Positions 28,920 to 37,453 of a DNA stretch of 39,420 nt are shown in pieces (position 1 is the stretch's first letter; every line of letters begins with the position of its first letter). The notes below the pieces were generated by a model that saw only the letters and a program-made list of their open reading frames with translations, did not search any database and was not told the origin of the DNA. Location: assembly GCA_035292685.1 (NCBI GenBank), contig DATDPP010000006.1, positions 1-39,420 of the forward strand, in the 5' to 3' direction. Source of the stretch: JALYNX01 sp035292685. GTDB taxonomy: Bacteria; Actinomycetota; Acidimicrobiia; Spongiisociales; ZC4RG35. The translations under genes and the position numbers were made by a program.

Positions 28920-30274
28920 ACGCCTTCGATGACCACAAGCACCGGGGTGCCGAAACCCGAGTCGTCGTCGAGCGGGGATGCGTTCACTCCGAGGATGAGT
29001 CTTCCGTCGTCGTACACGATGGAGTAGGAGCCTCCCGGCAGCAACCCCAGTTCCTCGCCAAACGGATCGAGGAGCGATGTGATCTCTGTCGTCTCGCCGG
29101 TCGCGGTGTCCATGGACATGACGACCGCTCCGATCTCCCAGGCACCGCCGTGCGCTTCCGGCATCCAGAAGATCCGGGACCCATCGGGAGTCATCGCGAT
29201 CGACGTGGTGGTCCCACCCGGATCGCCGAGTTCGAGCAGCCCACCATCGGGCGACATGGCGAACAACCCCGGTTCGTCGTCCGAGGTTCCATACACGGTC
29301 CCATCTGGAGCGGGTCGGGTGACGGATCGCAGCCACCAGCCGGGAAGGGTGATGTCCAGGTCGGTGAACTCTTCGGATACCGGGTCGAGCGAGGCGAGCC
29401 GGTTATCGCCGATTGAGTAGAAGACCCCACCGTCGACCGGGTCGATTCCTAGGGCCCGAAACCCCTCCTGACGCGGATCGTCGACCTGGTTGACAGTTTT
29501 CCGGGTGGAGGTGTCGTACACAGTCAGCATTCCGCGGTCGGTGTCACCAGACTCGACATCGACGGAACCGGCCACCAGGGTCCTCCCGTCACGGGCGATG
29601 GTCATCGTGGGGATGCCGAACTCCCCTGCGAATGCTCCTCGATCGCTGATGGTCTCTGTGCCCGGCTGGATCTCGAGAAGGCGGTCACCCTCATACCCGT
29701 TCTCGTAGGTGAGGTTGTCCCTCGTCCCCCAATACGTGGCGGCCCAAATCGACCCGCACCCGTCCAGGACCATCTGGGCGTGGATCTTGCCGTAGCCGAA
29801 CGCCCCGTCCTCGTGAGGAACCACCGAGAGGACGTCGCCGAAGCGGGTGAGAGCTCGCTGATTCGAGTCGTAGACGAAGAGGTAGGAGTTGGCGTCGACG
29901 CCGAGGTGGTCGCCAACGGCGGAGAAATGCCGTCCGTCGCCGAGGGCGATCCCCTGACCCCATTGTGTCCAGAGCCCTGTGGTGGGCCCGGGAAGCGGGT
30001 ACTCGGCGGCGTACACCTCGACCCCGTTCCCGACTGAGATTTGCTCGAGCCCAACGGTGGCGTCATCCCGCCAGGCGACGCCGTCTGTGGCCGGCTGGCA
30101 GTCTCCGGAGGTCGTGGCTCCCGGCTGGTCTCCGCTGGAACTGGTGGCGGCGTTGGCGTCAGTGTCGCCGGGCGCAACGGTGTCGTTGTTTGCGGTGCCA
30201 GCGTTGACACACGCGATCAACATGGTCATCGAGACCAAGATCGTCGTCTGGAAAACCCGACCGCTTCCCGCCAT
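28916..30274 (-). CDS. Secreted beta-propeller lipoprotein
   Basis: 452 residues from ATG 30274, preceded by GGAG and AAGGG; a GTG two codons earlier is possible. The signal peptide with TTILVSMTMLIAC ends in a lipobox Cys near residue 24; a Ser/Thr/Asp-rich linker of about 35 residues follows. The rest has repeated strands such as GIALGDGRHFSAVG, SYLFVYDSNQRAL, TMTIARDGRTLVAG and TSIAMTPDGSRIFW, the look of a YncE-like seven-bladed propeller. No catalytic motif is seen. It is translationally coupled to the FG-GAP protein, so the two probably act together at the cell surface. Confidence 0.72.
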   Translation of the reverse strand: MAGSGRVFQTTILVSMTMLIACVNAGTANNDTVAPGDTDANAATSSSGDQPGATTSGDCQPATDGVAWRDDATVGLEQISVGNGVEVYAAEYPLPGPTTGLWTQWGQGIALGDGRHFSAVGDHLGVDANSYLFVYDSNQRALTRFGDVLSVVPHEDGAFGYGKIHAQMVLDGCGSIWAATYWGTRDNLTYENGYEGDRLLEIQPGTETISDRGAFAGEFGIPTMTIARDGRTLVAGSVDVESGDTDRGMLTVYDTSTRKTVNQVDDPRQEGFRALGIDPVDGGVFYSIGDNRLASLDPVSEEFTDLDITLPGWWLRSVTRPAPDGTVYGTSDDEPGLFAMSPDGGLLELGDPGGTTTSIAMTPDGSRIFWMPEAHGGAWEIGAVVMSMDTATGETTEITSLLDPFGEELGLLPGGSYSIVYDDGRLILGVNASPLDDDSGFGTPVLVVIEGV

Positions 30275-30296
30275 GGCCACCCTTCTCCGCGGTCAG

Positions 30297-30302
30297 ATTG
30301 TA
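30297..30302 (-). promoter_or_regulatory. -10 box of the propeller lipoprotein operon
   Basis: TACAAT on the minus strand, 22 bases before ATG 30274. Here a ribosome binding site is present, so this transcript has a short leader, unlike its leaderless neighbours. Confidence 0.45.
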
Positions 30303-30352
30303 CTGACAGTGAAGACGAGGGATCCCGGCCCCGACGACCCGTTCGGTGACGG

Positions 30353-30874
30353 CTACGTGGTTTTGATCCCCATGTACATGCCGACCACCCCTTCGATCAG
30401 GAGAAGGGCCCCAAACAGTGTGATCAGAAGAGTGGTCGTGAACTCAGCGTTGAAGAGGATCAGCACCCCGATGATGATGCTGACTGCTCCAAACACCCCG
30501 GCCCCCAGCCCAGCGCCGCGAAAGGCGCCGACGAAGGCGGCGATGCCAATCAGGATCCCGAGGATGCCGAGGTAGACACCGAACAACCCTTCGAAGAGCT
30601 CGACCGCTCCGGTGGGATTGGAGAGCACCAGGACCCCGGCGATCATGCCGAGCACCCCGACGACGATCTTCCATCCCCAGTCGGTGCGGTCGACGAACAC
30701 ACTGAACACCAGGAAAGCCCCGTGGATCAGCCACCAAAGTCCGAGGATGACGGCGAGCAGCGCCAGAGCCTCCTCCTGACGGATCAGAAGGATGAGGCCG
30801 AAGATGACACCGGTGATCCCTCCCAGGAGGAAGGCGTAGTTCACGGATCGATCGGGCGTTGTGGTTATTGCCAT
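30353..30874 (-). CDS. HdeD/DUF308 family membrane protein
   Basis: 173 residues with six hydrophobic helices arranged as three similar pairs. Repeated phrases are GGITGVIFGLILLI, VVGVLGMIAGVLVLSNP and FGAVSIIIGVLILFN, each followed by a helix such as LLAVILGLWWLIHGAFLVFS. This is the pattern of DUF308, named after the E. coli acid-resistance protein HdeD; the biochemical role is unknown. AAGGA lies upstream of ATG 30874, and TAGCGT at 30921-30916 is a good -10. It is divergent from allB across a 92-bp gap and is not obviously part of purine catabolism. Confidence 0.82.
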   Translation of the reverse strand: MAITTTPDRSVNYAFLLGGITGVIFGLILLIRQEEALALLAVILGLWWLIHGAFLVFSVFVDRTDWGWKIVVGVLGMIAGVLVLSNPTGAVELFEGLFGVYLGILGILIGIAAFVGAFRGAGLGAGVFGAVSIIIGVLILFNAEFTTTLLITLFGALLLIEGVVGMYMGIKTT

Positions 30875-30915
30875 CTCGCATTCCTTGTGGAGACCAACTC
30901 AGATCTGGGGATGAC

Positions 30916-30921
30916 ACGCTA
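30916..30921 (-). promoter_or_regulatory. -10 box of the HdeD-like gene
   Basis: TAGCGT on the minus strand, giving a leader of about 35 nt that contains AAGGA before ATG 30874. Confidence 0.45.
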
Positions 30922-30957
30922 ATCAAGGGGAGGCAGGTGGTGCCGGCTCGATCCGAT

Positions 30958-30963
30958 TAGGTT
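30958..30963 (+). promoter_or_regulatory. -10 box of allB and the purine catabolism operon (leaderless)
   Basis: TAGGTT, six bases before the GTG at 30970. It is the only promoter-like signal before the allB-alc/uraD-uraH-uox run. No operator could be recognised. Confidence 0.5.
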
Positions 30964-30969
30964 CGGGTG

Positions 30970-32280
30970 GTGCCTTCATTTCGCAGCCGGCGTGTGGTCT
31001 TGCCTGACGGCCTTCGGGCGGCGACGGTGCACCATGAAGGCGGCGTCGTCGTCGACATCGGGCAAGGAGCAGCCGACGAGGACTTCGGGGAGTTGGTGGT
31101 CATGCCGGGCCTGGTCGACTCCCACGTCCACGTCAACGAGCCGGGTCGGGAAAGCTGGGAAGGCTTTCGAACTGCGACCAGGGCGGCGGCCGCGGGAGGC
31201 ACCACCACCATCGTGGACATGCCTCTCAACTCCATCCCGCCAACCGTGGACCCGGAGGCGCTCGCTGCCAAGCGGACCGCGGCGGCAGGCGGGATCGCAG
31301 TTGACGTGGCCTTTTGGGGTGGCCTGATCCCCGGCTCGGAGCCCTGGGTGGAGAGTCTGGTCGGCGCAGGGGTGTGTGGTTTCAAGTCGTTTCTGGTCGA
31401 TTCGGGGGTGCCGGAGTTCCCCCCGATGACCTTGAGCGGCCTGGAGGCGGTCCTCCCTGAACTGGCACGTCTCGGGGTCCCACTCCTGTTGCATGCCGAG
31501 GACCCAATTCGTCTTCATCAAATGTCTGGTGATACCCGCAGCTACCGGACCTACCTCGAGTCGCGTCCTCCCGAAAGCGAGGGGGAGGCGGTTGGCCAGG
31601 CCGTGGGGCTCTCGGCCCGAACCGGTGGTCAGATCCATGTTCTCCATGTGTCATCAGCCGATGCGACCGACATGCTTCGTGGGGCCGGGCCCGAACTGAG
31701 CGCTGAGACCTGTCCCCACTATCTCACCTTCTCCGCCGAGGAGATCGGGTCGGGGGCCACCGAGTTCAAATGTGCGCCGCCGATCAGGGCCCGGGTGCAT
31801 CGTGAGGCCCTCTGGGAGGCGCTCGCCGACGGCACCCTGGTGATGATCGTCTCCGATCACTCACCGGCGCCTCCCGAGCTCAAGGCGGCCGAGAGTGGTG
31901 ACTTCAGCACGGCGTGGGGCGGTATCAGCTCGCTGCAGATCCGGCTGCAGGTCATCTGGACGGAGGCAAGCCGCCGAGGCTTTGGTTTCGAGCGTTTAGT
32001 CGAATGGCTTTCCACGGCCCCTGCCCGTCTCGCTGGTCTCGACCGGAAAGGCTCCATCGAGAACGGAAAGGACGCAGACTTCCTGGTTTGGGATCCCGAC
32101 GGCGTCACCCAAGTGGTCGGCTCCGGTTTGGAGCATCGACATTCGCTCACCCCTTACGAGGGCATGCGCCTTCGGGGGAAAGTGGAGAAGGTGACGCTGG
32201 GTGGGCAGACTCTTTACGAGGCGGACACCGGAGTCCTCGGGTGTGGAGGCAGGATGCTGGAGCGCGGATGGTCGACCTGA
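30970..32280 (+). CDS. allB: Allantoinase
   Basis: 436 residues. Opens the hydantoin ring of allantoin to allantoate. A binuclear amidohydrolase: metal motif DSHVHVNEPGRESWEGF (near 50), the lysine that is carboxylated in FKSFLVDSGVPEFP (near 137), LLLHAED, IHVLHVSS, TCPHYLTF and DHSPAPPELK (near 297). DSGVPEFPPM is allantoinase-specific compared with dihydropyrimidinases. Two GTG codons stand in tandem (30967, 30970); the second fits the TAGGTT spacing for a leaderless start. It overlaps the next gene by 13 bases and begins the urate degradation operon. Confidence 0.93.
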   Translation: MPSFRSRRVVLPDGLRAATVHHEGGVVVDIGQGAADEDFGELVVMPGLVDSHVHVNEPGRESWEGFRTATRAAAAGGTTTIVDMPLNSIPPTVDPEALAAKRTAAAGGIAVDVAFWGGLIPGSEPWVESLVGAGVCGFKSFLVDSGVPEFPPMTLSGLEAVLPELARLGVPLLLHAEDPIRLHQMSGDTRSYRTYLESRPPESEGEAVGQAVGLSARTGGQIHVLHVSSADATDMLRGAGPELSAETCPHYLTFSAEEIGSGATEFKCAPPIRARVHREALWEALADGTLVMIVSDHSPAPPELKAAESGDFSTAWGGISSLQIRLQVIWTEASRRGFGFERLVEWLSTAPARLAGLDRKGSIENGKDADFLVWDPDGVTQVVGSGLEHRHSLTPYEGMRLRGKVEKVTLGGQTLYEADTGVLGCGGRMLERGWST

Positions 32281-33698
32281 TATCGAGCCCCGTTGGGGGA
32301 AGGATCGTCGACTACAACGACGAGTTCTTTGCCCCGGCGTCGAATCTGATCTCCCCAGGTGACCCGATCTCGAACTCGAAGTACACCGATCGGGGGAAAT
32401 GGATGGATGGATGGGAGACCCGGAGGAGGCGGGAGCCCGGTCATGATTGGTGTGTGATCGCGCTCGGGGTGCCGGGACGCATCGAGAGGGTGACGGTGGA
32501 CACTTCGTTCTTCACCGGCAACTACCCCGAATCTTTCTCCCTCGAGGGTTGCGGGGATGACGACGACACCCACCTTGCCGATGCGGATTGGGAGGAGATC
32601 CTTCCCCAGACCCTGTTGTCGGGCGATTCACTAGCCAGCTTCGTGGCGGGCAACCCTCACCGTTTCACCCATGTCCGGCTCAATATCTTCCCCGACGGCG
32701 GCGTGGCCAGGCTCCGGGTCGAGGGAGCGCCGATTCCCTCTCAGGCTCAGCTCTGCCCCGGCGAAGAGCCGATCGACCTGCTTTCGATGCTGGTTGGCGG
32801 GGAGGCGATGGACGCCTCCGATCTTCACTATTCGCCTCCCTCCAACTTGCTCCGACCCACCGAGCCGGCGGGGATGTGGGATGGCTGGGAGACCAAGCGA
32901 AGAAGGGGCCCTGGCAACGACTGGGTCGAATTCCGGCTGGGGCTGCCCGGAACCATCGAGGGCGTCGTCATCGACACCCGGCATTTCAAGGGCAACGCCC
33001 CGGGATGGGTGTCCATCCTGGTCTCGGAAGACGGAACCTGGTGGGCACCGGTTCTGGATCGGGTGCCAGTCGATGCTGATGATGTCGCCCTGCTCGACCT
33101 GGCGGCTCCTACCCATGCCGGCTACCTGCGGGTGGATATCCATCCCGATGGGGGCCTGGCCAGGGTCAGGGCATTGGGTCGTCCCGATCGCCGAGCAGTC
33201 GTCGAGAGGCGGGTGGGCTATCTGAACTCACTGACCGGGTCGGCTTCAGGGCGGTTCTTCCAAACCGCCTGCGTCTCGAGTTCCTGGGTGGAATCGATGT
33301 CGGCCGGCCGGCCCTTTGAGGATCTGGAGGGGGTCCTCGCCGCCGCCGCGACGGCATTCGATCTCATGGTGGAGACCGACTGGCTGGAAGCCTTCGCCGG
33401 GCACCCCCGGATTGGGGAAGAGGGGGACGACACCGCCAATCGGGAGCAGGCCGGGGTAGTAGGTGCGGAGGCGGAGACACTCGCAGCCCTCACCGAGGCC
33501 AACCGTCGCTACGAGGAGCGGTTCGGTTTCACCTATATCGTCTATGCCTCGGACAAGACAGCCGAGGAAATGTTGGCCCTCGCAGAATCGCGGCTCGCAA
33601 GCACCCGGGAGCAGGAGCTCGCAGTCGCCGCTGACGAGCAAAGGGCGATCACCGCCACCAGACTTCGAACAATGCTCTGTGAAGGAGAACAAAGGTGA
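32268..33698 (+). CDS. Fusion of allantoicase and OHCU decarboxylase
   Basis: 476 residues. Residues 1 to about 310 are allantoicase, built of two similar halves: FFAPASNLISPGDP ... KWMDGWETRRRREPGHDW and then SPPSNLLRPTEPAGMWDGWETKRRRGPGNDW, each followed by RVTVDTSFFTGNYPE / VVIDTRHFKGNAPG. It hydrolyses allantoate to ureidoglycolate and urea. Residues from about 315 on (YLNSLTGSASGRFFQTAC, FAGHPRIGE, REQAGV, ANRRYEERFGFTYIV) are OHCU decarboxylase (UraD), with the catalytic His and the EQAG motif. UraD acts three steps before allantoicase. The ATG at 32268 has GGAG five bases upstream and overlaps allB; the stop overlaps uraH by four bases. No frameshift or internal start was found. Confidence 0.88.
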   Translation: MVDLISSPVGGRIVDYNDEFFAPASNLISPGDPISNSKYTDRGKWMDGWETRRRREPGHDWCVIALGVPGRIERVTVDTSFFTGNYPESFSLEGCGDDDDTHLADADWEEILPQTLLSGDSLASFVAGNPHRFTHVRLNIFPDGGVARLRVEGAPIPSQAQLCPGEEPIDLLSMLVGGEAMDASDLHYSPPSNLLRPTEPAGMWDGWETKRRRGPGNDWVEFRLGLPGTIEGVVIDTRHFKGNAPGWVSILVSEDGTWWAPVLDRVPVDADDVALLDLAAPTHAGYLRVDIHPDGGLARVRALGRPDRRAVVERRVGYLNSLTGSASGRFFQTACVSSSWVESMSAGRPFEDLEGVLAAAATAFDLMVETDWLEAFAGHPRIGEEGDDTANREQAGVVGAEAETLAALTEANRRYEERFGFTYIVYASDKTAEEMLALAESRLASTREQELAVAADEQRAITATRLRTMLCEGEQR

Positions 33699-34012
33699 CT
33701 TCCGTCAGTACCCATGTCCTCGATACCGCCACCGGCGAGCCGGCAGTGGGCATCAGCGTGACTCTCGAGCGGTCCGTCGATGGCGGATGGCAATACATGT
33801 CGGAGGGCAGCACCGATGTCAACGGTCGAATCGTGATGCTGGCCGGGGCCGTGTTCACCGGCGTCTATCGGCTGGTGTTTGCCACCGGGGACGCCGGTAG
33901 TGTCTTCTATCCCCAGGTCCACATCGTGGTCGCATTGGACGAAGAGCAGGATCACTACCACCTCCCACTCCTTCTCAGCCCCTATGGGTACACCACCTAT
34001 CGGGGTGCCTGA
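33695..34012 (+). CDS. uraH: 5-hydroxyisourate hydrolase (transthyretin-like)
   Basis: 105 residues. Hydrolyses 5-hydroxyisourate, the product of urate oxidase, to OHCU. The N-terminal STHVLDTATGEPA (catalytic His near residue 7), the Arg in TDVNGRI and the late HYHLPLLLSPYGYTTYRGA are those of the family. The usual C-terminal tetrapeptide is YRGS; here the last residue is Ala. The GTG start overlaps the preceding stop (GTGA), and urate oxidase starts two bases after the stop, so the three are translated together. Confidence 0.93.
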   Translation: MTSVSTHVLDTATGEPAVGISVTLERSVDGGWQYMSEGSTDVNGRIVMLAGAVFTGVYRLVFATGDAGSVFYPQVHIVVALDEEQDHYHLPLLLSPYGYTTYRGA

Positions 34013-34014
34013 CA

Positions 34015-34833
34015 GTGGCCCGTCTAGGCGCGAACCGGTGGGGCAAGTCCGAGATCCGGGTCTCGAAGATCCACCGGGGCGACACCAGCGACGATTTCTC
34101 AGATGTCACCGTTCAGGTGCTGCTCCAAGGTGATGTCGAAACCGCCCACACCGCCGGGGACAACCGGGTGGTTCTCCCCACCGACACCATGCGCAACACC
34201 GTCTACGGCCTGGCCCAGGAGCATCTTGGTCGGGATCTCGAAGGTTTCGCCGCGATCCTCTGCGAGCGGTTCCTGACTCGCCCCGATATCGGAGTGGCGA
34301 CCGTCACCGTGGCCGAGCGACGGTGGCAGCGGGTGTTCGAGACCGGTTTCGTGGGCGGTGGCTCCGAGCGCCGGGTCGCGAAGGTGTCCGTCGGCCCCGG
34401 GGAATCAGGGACCTGGGCAGGGATCGAAGGCCTGGTGGTGCTCAAGACGAGGGGCTCGGCGTTCACCGGCTTCCCTCGAGACGAGTTCACGATCCTGCCC
34501 GAGGCCACCGATCGGGTCCTGGCCACCTCCGTTTCCGCCAACTGGCGCTATGACCCGGTTCCCGGCGACACCACGGAAGCGTGGGAGAAGGTCCGGCGAG
34601 TCCTGGTGGAGAGGTTCTTCTCCGACTGGTCGGCGTCGGTGCAACACCAGGGATGGTTGATGGGCGAGGCGGTGTTGGCGGCGGTCCCCGAGATGGCGGA
34701 GATCACCCTGCATATGCCCAACCAGCATCATCTTGCCTTCGATCTCACCAGATTCGGGATGACCGACGAAGGCGTCGTGTTCCAGCCAGTTTCTGAGCCG
34801 TACGGTGACATCAGCCTCACCGTCGAGCGGTAG
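34015..34833 (+). CDS. Urate oxidase (uricase)
   Basis: 272 residues. Cofactor-free oxidation of urate to 5-hydroxyisourate. The N-terminal WGKSEIRVSKIHRG holds the catalytic Lys; PTDTMRNTVY (near residue 58) holds the paired Thr; SVQHQGWLMGEAV and ITLHMPNQHHLAFDLTRFG supply the Gln and the Asn/His of the active site. The T-fold duplication is complete and the length is normal for bacterial enzymes. The GTG start follows uraH by two bases. The next gene, a CNNM-type membrane protein, begins six bases after the stop and is likely on the same message. Confidence 0.93.
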   Translation: MARLGANRWGKSEIRVSKIHRGDTSDDFSDVTVQVLLQGDVETAHTAGDNRVVLPTDTMRNTVYGLAQEHLGRDLEGFAAILCERFLTRPDIGVATVTVAERRWQRVFETGFVGGGSERRVAKVSVGPGESGTWAGIEGLVVLKTRGSAFTGFPRDEFTILPEATDRVLATSVSANWRYDPVPGDTTEAWEKVRRVLVERFFSDWSASVQHQGWLMGEAVLAAVPEMAEITLHMPNQHHLAFDLTRFGMTDEGVVFQPVSEPYGDISLTVER

Positions 34834-34839
34834 ACATCG

Positions 34840-36087
34840 ATGGACCTGTCCCAGGACCTGGCGCTGATCTTCCTGCTGATCGGGCTCTTCGCCTTTTCGA
34901 TGTTCATCTCGGCCGCGGAGACGGCCTTCCTTCGGATACCGGCGGTCCGGGTCCACACCCTGGCCGAGGAGGGGAGCCGTTCGGCCAAGAAACTCGCCCA
35001 ACTCACCGAGAAGCTGCCGGAGGTGCTCAACGCCATCCTGTTGGCCGCTCTCCTGTCCCAGATCGGGGCGGCCACCGTGGCCGGGATACTGGCGGCCCAG
35101 ACGTGGGATGCGGTCGGGGTCACGATCGCCTCGGCGGTGCTCACCTTCCTCCTCTACATCTACGCCGAGGCCATTCCCAAGACCTACGCGGTCCATCACC
35201 CCGATCGGGTGGCCCTCGCCCTGGCCTATCCGCTGGCGGTGGTGGTGACCGTGCTTCGCCCGCTGGTCAAGATCCTGGTTTGGGTCGCCGACATCCAGAT
35301 GCCAGGAAAGGGGGTGGTCACCTCCCCGACCATCACCGAGAACGAGTTGAGGATGCTCGCTTCGAGAGCGGCCATCGAAGGCGAGATCACTTCCGACGAC
35401 CTGGAGTTGATCGAGCGGGCGTTCAGGATTGGTGATCGCCAGGTAGACGACATCATGGTCCCCCGTCCCGACATCGTCGCAGTCGACGGAAACTCGTCGG
35501 TCGCCTTCGCGCTGCAGGCTGCCCTGACCGCCGGGCACCGCAGGGTGCCGATCTTCGAGGGCAGCATCGACAACATCACCGGGGTCGTGAAACTGCACAA
35601 TCTGATCCAGGTGCCGGAGGATCGCCGCGCCGACCTTCCGGTGTCCCGGTTGAGCGAAGAGGTGCTGGTCGTCCCGGAGTCCAAACGGGTCCTGGGGTTG
35701 CTCACCGAGATGCAGGAGGCGGGCACCCACCTGGCGGTGGTGGTCGACGAGTATGGGAGCACGGCAGGCCTGGTCACCATCGAGGACATCGCCGAGGAGG
35801 TGTTGGGCTCGATCAGTGAGGGCCCCGACGAGGCAGATGTGGTGGTTGTGGCCGAAGGCGAGTGGTTGATCGACGCCTCCCTGCCCGTCGAGGACCTTTC
35901 TGAGATCCTCGACGAGGATCTCGACGACACCGACTGGAACACGGCGGCTGGGTTGGTGTTGAGCCTGCTCGGGCGTCTGCCTCACGTCGGCGACGAGGTG
36001 GTCTACGGCCACCATGTGCTCCGGGTGGTGAGCGTCCGTGGGCGCCGGATCACCAGGATTCAGGTCAGGCGAATCCGCAAATCGTGA
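34840..36087 (+). CDS. CNNM/CorC-type membrane protein with CBS domains (hemolysin C family)
   Basis: 415 residues. The DUF21/CNNM membrane domain (about 1-150) starts with LIFLLIGLFAFSMFISAAETAF and includes YAEAIPKTYAVHHPDRVA; two CBS domains follow (about 200-320, with MVPRPDIVAVDGN and HLAVVVDEYGSTAGLVT); the CorC_HlyC domain is at about 330-410. Such proteins are linked to Mg2+ or Co2+ efflux and membrane ion balance; the hemolysin name is historical. Placed six bases after urate oxidase, it appears to be the last gene of the purine operon, an unusual companion. A transport role for a pathway compound is not supported by sequence. Confidence 0.85.
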   Translation: MDLSQDLALIFLLIGLFAFSMFISAAETAFLRIPAVRVHTLAEEGSRSAKKLAQLTEKLPEVLNAILLAALLSQIGAATVAGILAAQTWDAVGVTIASAVLTFLLYIYAEAIPKTYAVHHPDRVALALAYPLAVVVTVLRPLVKILVWVADIQMPGKGVVTSPTITENELRMLASRAAIEGEITSDDLELIERAFRIGDRQVDDIMVPRPDIVAVDGNSSVAFALQAALTAGHRRVPIFEGSIDNITGVVKLHNLIQVPEDRRADLPVSRLSEEVLVVPESKRVLGLLTEMQEAGTHLAVVVDEYGSTAGLVTIEDIAEEVLGSISEGPDEADVVVVAEGEWLIDASLPVEDLSEILDEDLDDTDWNTAAGLVLSLLGRLPHVGDEVVYGHHVLRVVSVRGRRITRIQVRRIRKS

Positions 36088-36094
36088 TCAGCGC

Positions 36095-37414
36095 TCAGCT
36101 TCTGCCTTCCAGGATCCTGAGAAAGGACCTGGTCCGCAGCTCTTCGAGGGTCAGGCCGGACCTGGCGATCGCCTCATCCTCAGTGACCGCCCCGCAGTTG
36201 ATGGCGCGCAGGAAGTAGTTCAAGAGGCCTTGCCCGGTGGCGGCGTCGTCGAATACCTCACCGACCAACGTGGCCTTCGCCGCCGAGTCGACGAAGTTCG
36301 ACAGCCGCTCCCCGGCCTGGTCCAGGCCTTCGAGGAAGAACGAATAGACCGCGGCATAACGGGTCGGGAGTTGTGCCGGGTGGAGGTCCCAGCCCTGGTA
36401 GTAGGCGTGAGTCAGCGAATGGCGGATGTGGTCGTAGTGGAGCTTCATAGCCCCATGGACACTCCGCTCGTTCTCCTCCCTGTCGGCCTCGGTCAGATCG
36501 TCGCCACGATGGATCGGCACCGGCATCATGTTGGTGGCGCCGTCCGAGAGCCAGACCCCGGAACCGGCCAGGCTCACCTGAAGGGCGTGTCGTGCGAAAT
36601 CACACGCCGGATGGGTCATGGTTTGGTAGGCGGCGGTGATGCTCATCGAGGCGGTGTAGTCGTAGGTGCCGAAATGCGCCCCTCTCACCCGACCCCCGCC
36701 GGCGTCGACGAGCTTGCGGACCCCGCTCCTCCCGTCCTTGTCGATCACAGTTTGTGGGGTCTCCACCATCAGTTCCATCGGGATCGGGTCGAGTCCCAGG
36801 CCCTGCTCCAACTCCGCTAGGGCCTCGGCCAGGACGATCACCTGCTCGGAGTGCTGGATCTTGGGCAGAGTGACCACGAAGCCGTCGGGCAGGCGGCCCG
36901 AGCTCTCGGCCAGGGTGGTCACGAAGATGTCGAGGGTGCGAAGGGCCCTTCGTTGCAGTTCTCCGGACAGTGACTTGATCCTGATCCCGATGAACGGCGA
37001 CAAACTGCTGTTGGCCATCCCGCTCGCCACCTCGAGGGCTGACGTCCGGGCGTGACCGTCCTCCTCATCATCCGGGCGGTGGCCGTACCCGTCTTCGAAG
37101 TCGAGTCTGAAGTCCTCCACCGCCTCCGTGGCGAGCTTCTCCCCGACCTGGGTGTGGATCTTCCCGCTGAAAGCGGGGTCGATCCCCAGGACCCGGACCA
37201 TGTCGTCGGCACCGGGCATCCAGCGGTCCAATGCCGCCCGCGCCAGCTCACCCAGCCGTCCCGGTGTGGTGGCGGCGAAGAGATGGGCTCCGCCGTACAC
37301 GGTATGGACCGGTTGACGATCCGGTCGCTCACCGGGGAACTCGGTCCTGACCTGGGTGGCGACCCGGTCGAGGCGGGCGCCCCAGTTCGTCAGGGAGTCT
37401 TCATGCAGTGTCAT
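36095..37414 (-). CDS. DUF6986 family aldolase/citrate lyase-like protein
   Basis: 439 residues from ATG 37414; the frame stays open to 37900 by GC bias only. It looks like a TIM-barrel protein of the HpcH/HpaI-malate synthase type: DFRLDFEDGYGHRPDDEE (near 105) has the acidic Mg site, FVVTLPKIQHSEQV a barrel strand, and PMELMVETPQTVIDKDG (near 220) the second Glu; GAHFGTYDYTAS follows. Related actinobacterial genes sit in purine catabolism clusters as I recall, which fits this location. It could act on glyoxylate released from ureidoglycolate, but that is inference. It is convergent with the CNNM gene (7 bp apart) and divergent from the 8-oxoguanine deaminase. Confidence 0.75.
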   Translation of the reverse strand: MTLHEDSLTNWGARLDRVATQVRTEFPGERPDRQPVHTVYGGAHLFAATTPGRLGELARAALDRWMPGADDMVRVLGIDPAFSGKIHTQVGEKLATEAVEDFRLDFEDGYGHRPDDEEDGHARTSALEVASGMANSSLSPFIGIRIKSLSGELQRRALRTLDIFVTTLAESSGRLPDGFVVTLPKIQHSEQVIVLAEALAELEQGLGLDPIPMELMVETPQTVIDKDGRSGVRKLVDAGGGRVRGAHFGTYDYTASMSITAAYQTMTHPACDFARHALQVSLAGSGVWLSDGATNMMPVPIHRGDDLTEADREENERSVHGAMKLHYDHIRHSLTHAYYQGWDLHPAQLPTRYAAVYSFFLEGLDQAGERLSNFVDSAAKATLVGEVFDDAATGQGLLNYFLRAINCGAVTEDEAIARSGLTLEELRTRSFLRILEGRS

Positions 37415-37424
37415 TGTGGGGGCG

Positions 37425-37430
37425 ACTCTA
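37425..37430 (-). promoter_or_regulatory. -10 box of the DUF6986 gene
   Basis: TAGAGT on the minus strand, ten bases before ATG 37414, so the 5' leader would be at most three or four bases. Ten bp separate it from the opposite -10. Confidence 0.4.
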
Positions 37431-37440
37431 TGGCCGCCGG

Positions 37441-37446
37441 TAGCGT
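37441..37446 (+). promoter_or_regulatory. -10 box of the 8-oxoguanine deaminase gene (leaderless)
   Basis: TAGCGT, seven bases before ATG 37454 and four before ATG 37451; the spacing selects 37454 as the start. Confidence 0.5.
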
Positions 37447-37453
37447 GGTGATG

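Noticed and set aside
28920..29336. N-terminal extension of the FG-GAP protein
   Set aside because: The extension lies in another frame of the propeller gene; a signal peptide starts exactly at ATG 28919, which overlaps the upstream stop codon.
34405..36015. 536-codon antisense frame over urate oxidase and the CNNM gene
   Set aside because: Composition is His/Gln/Arg/Gly-rich without domain motifs; both sense genes are strongly conserved families.
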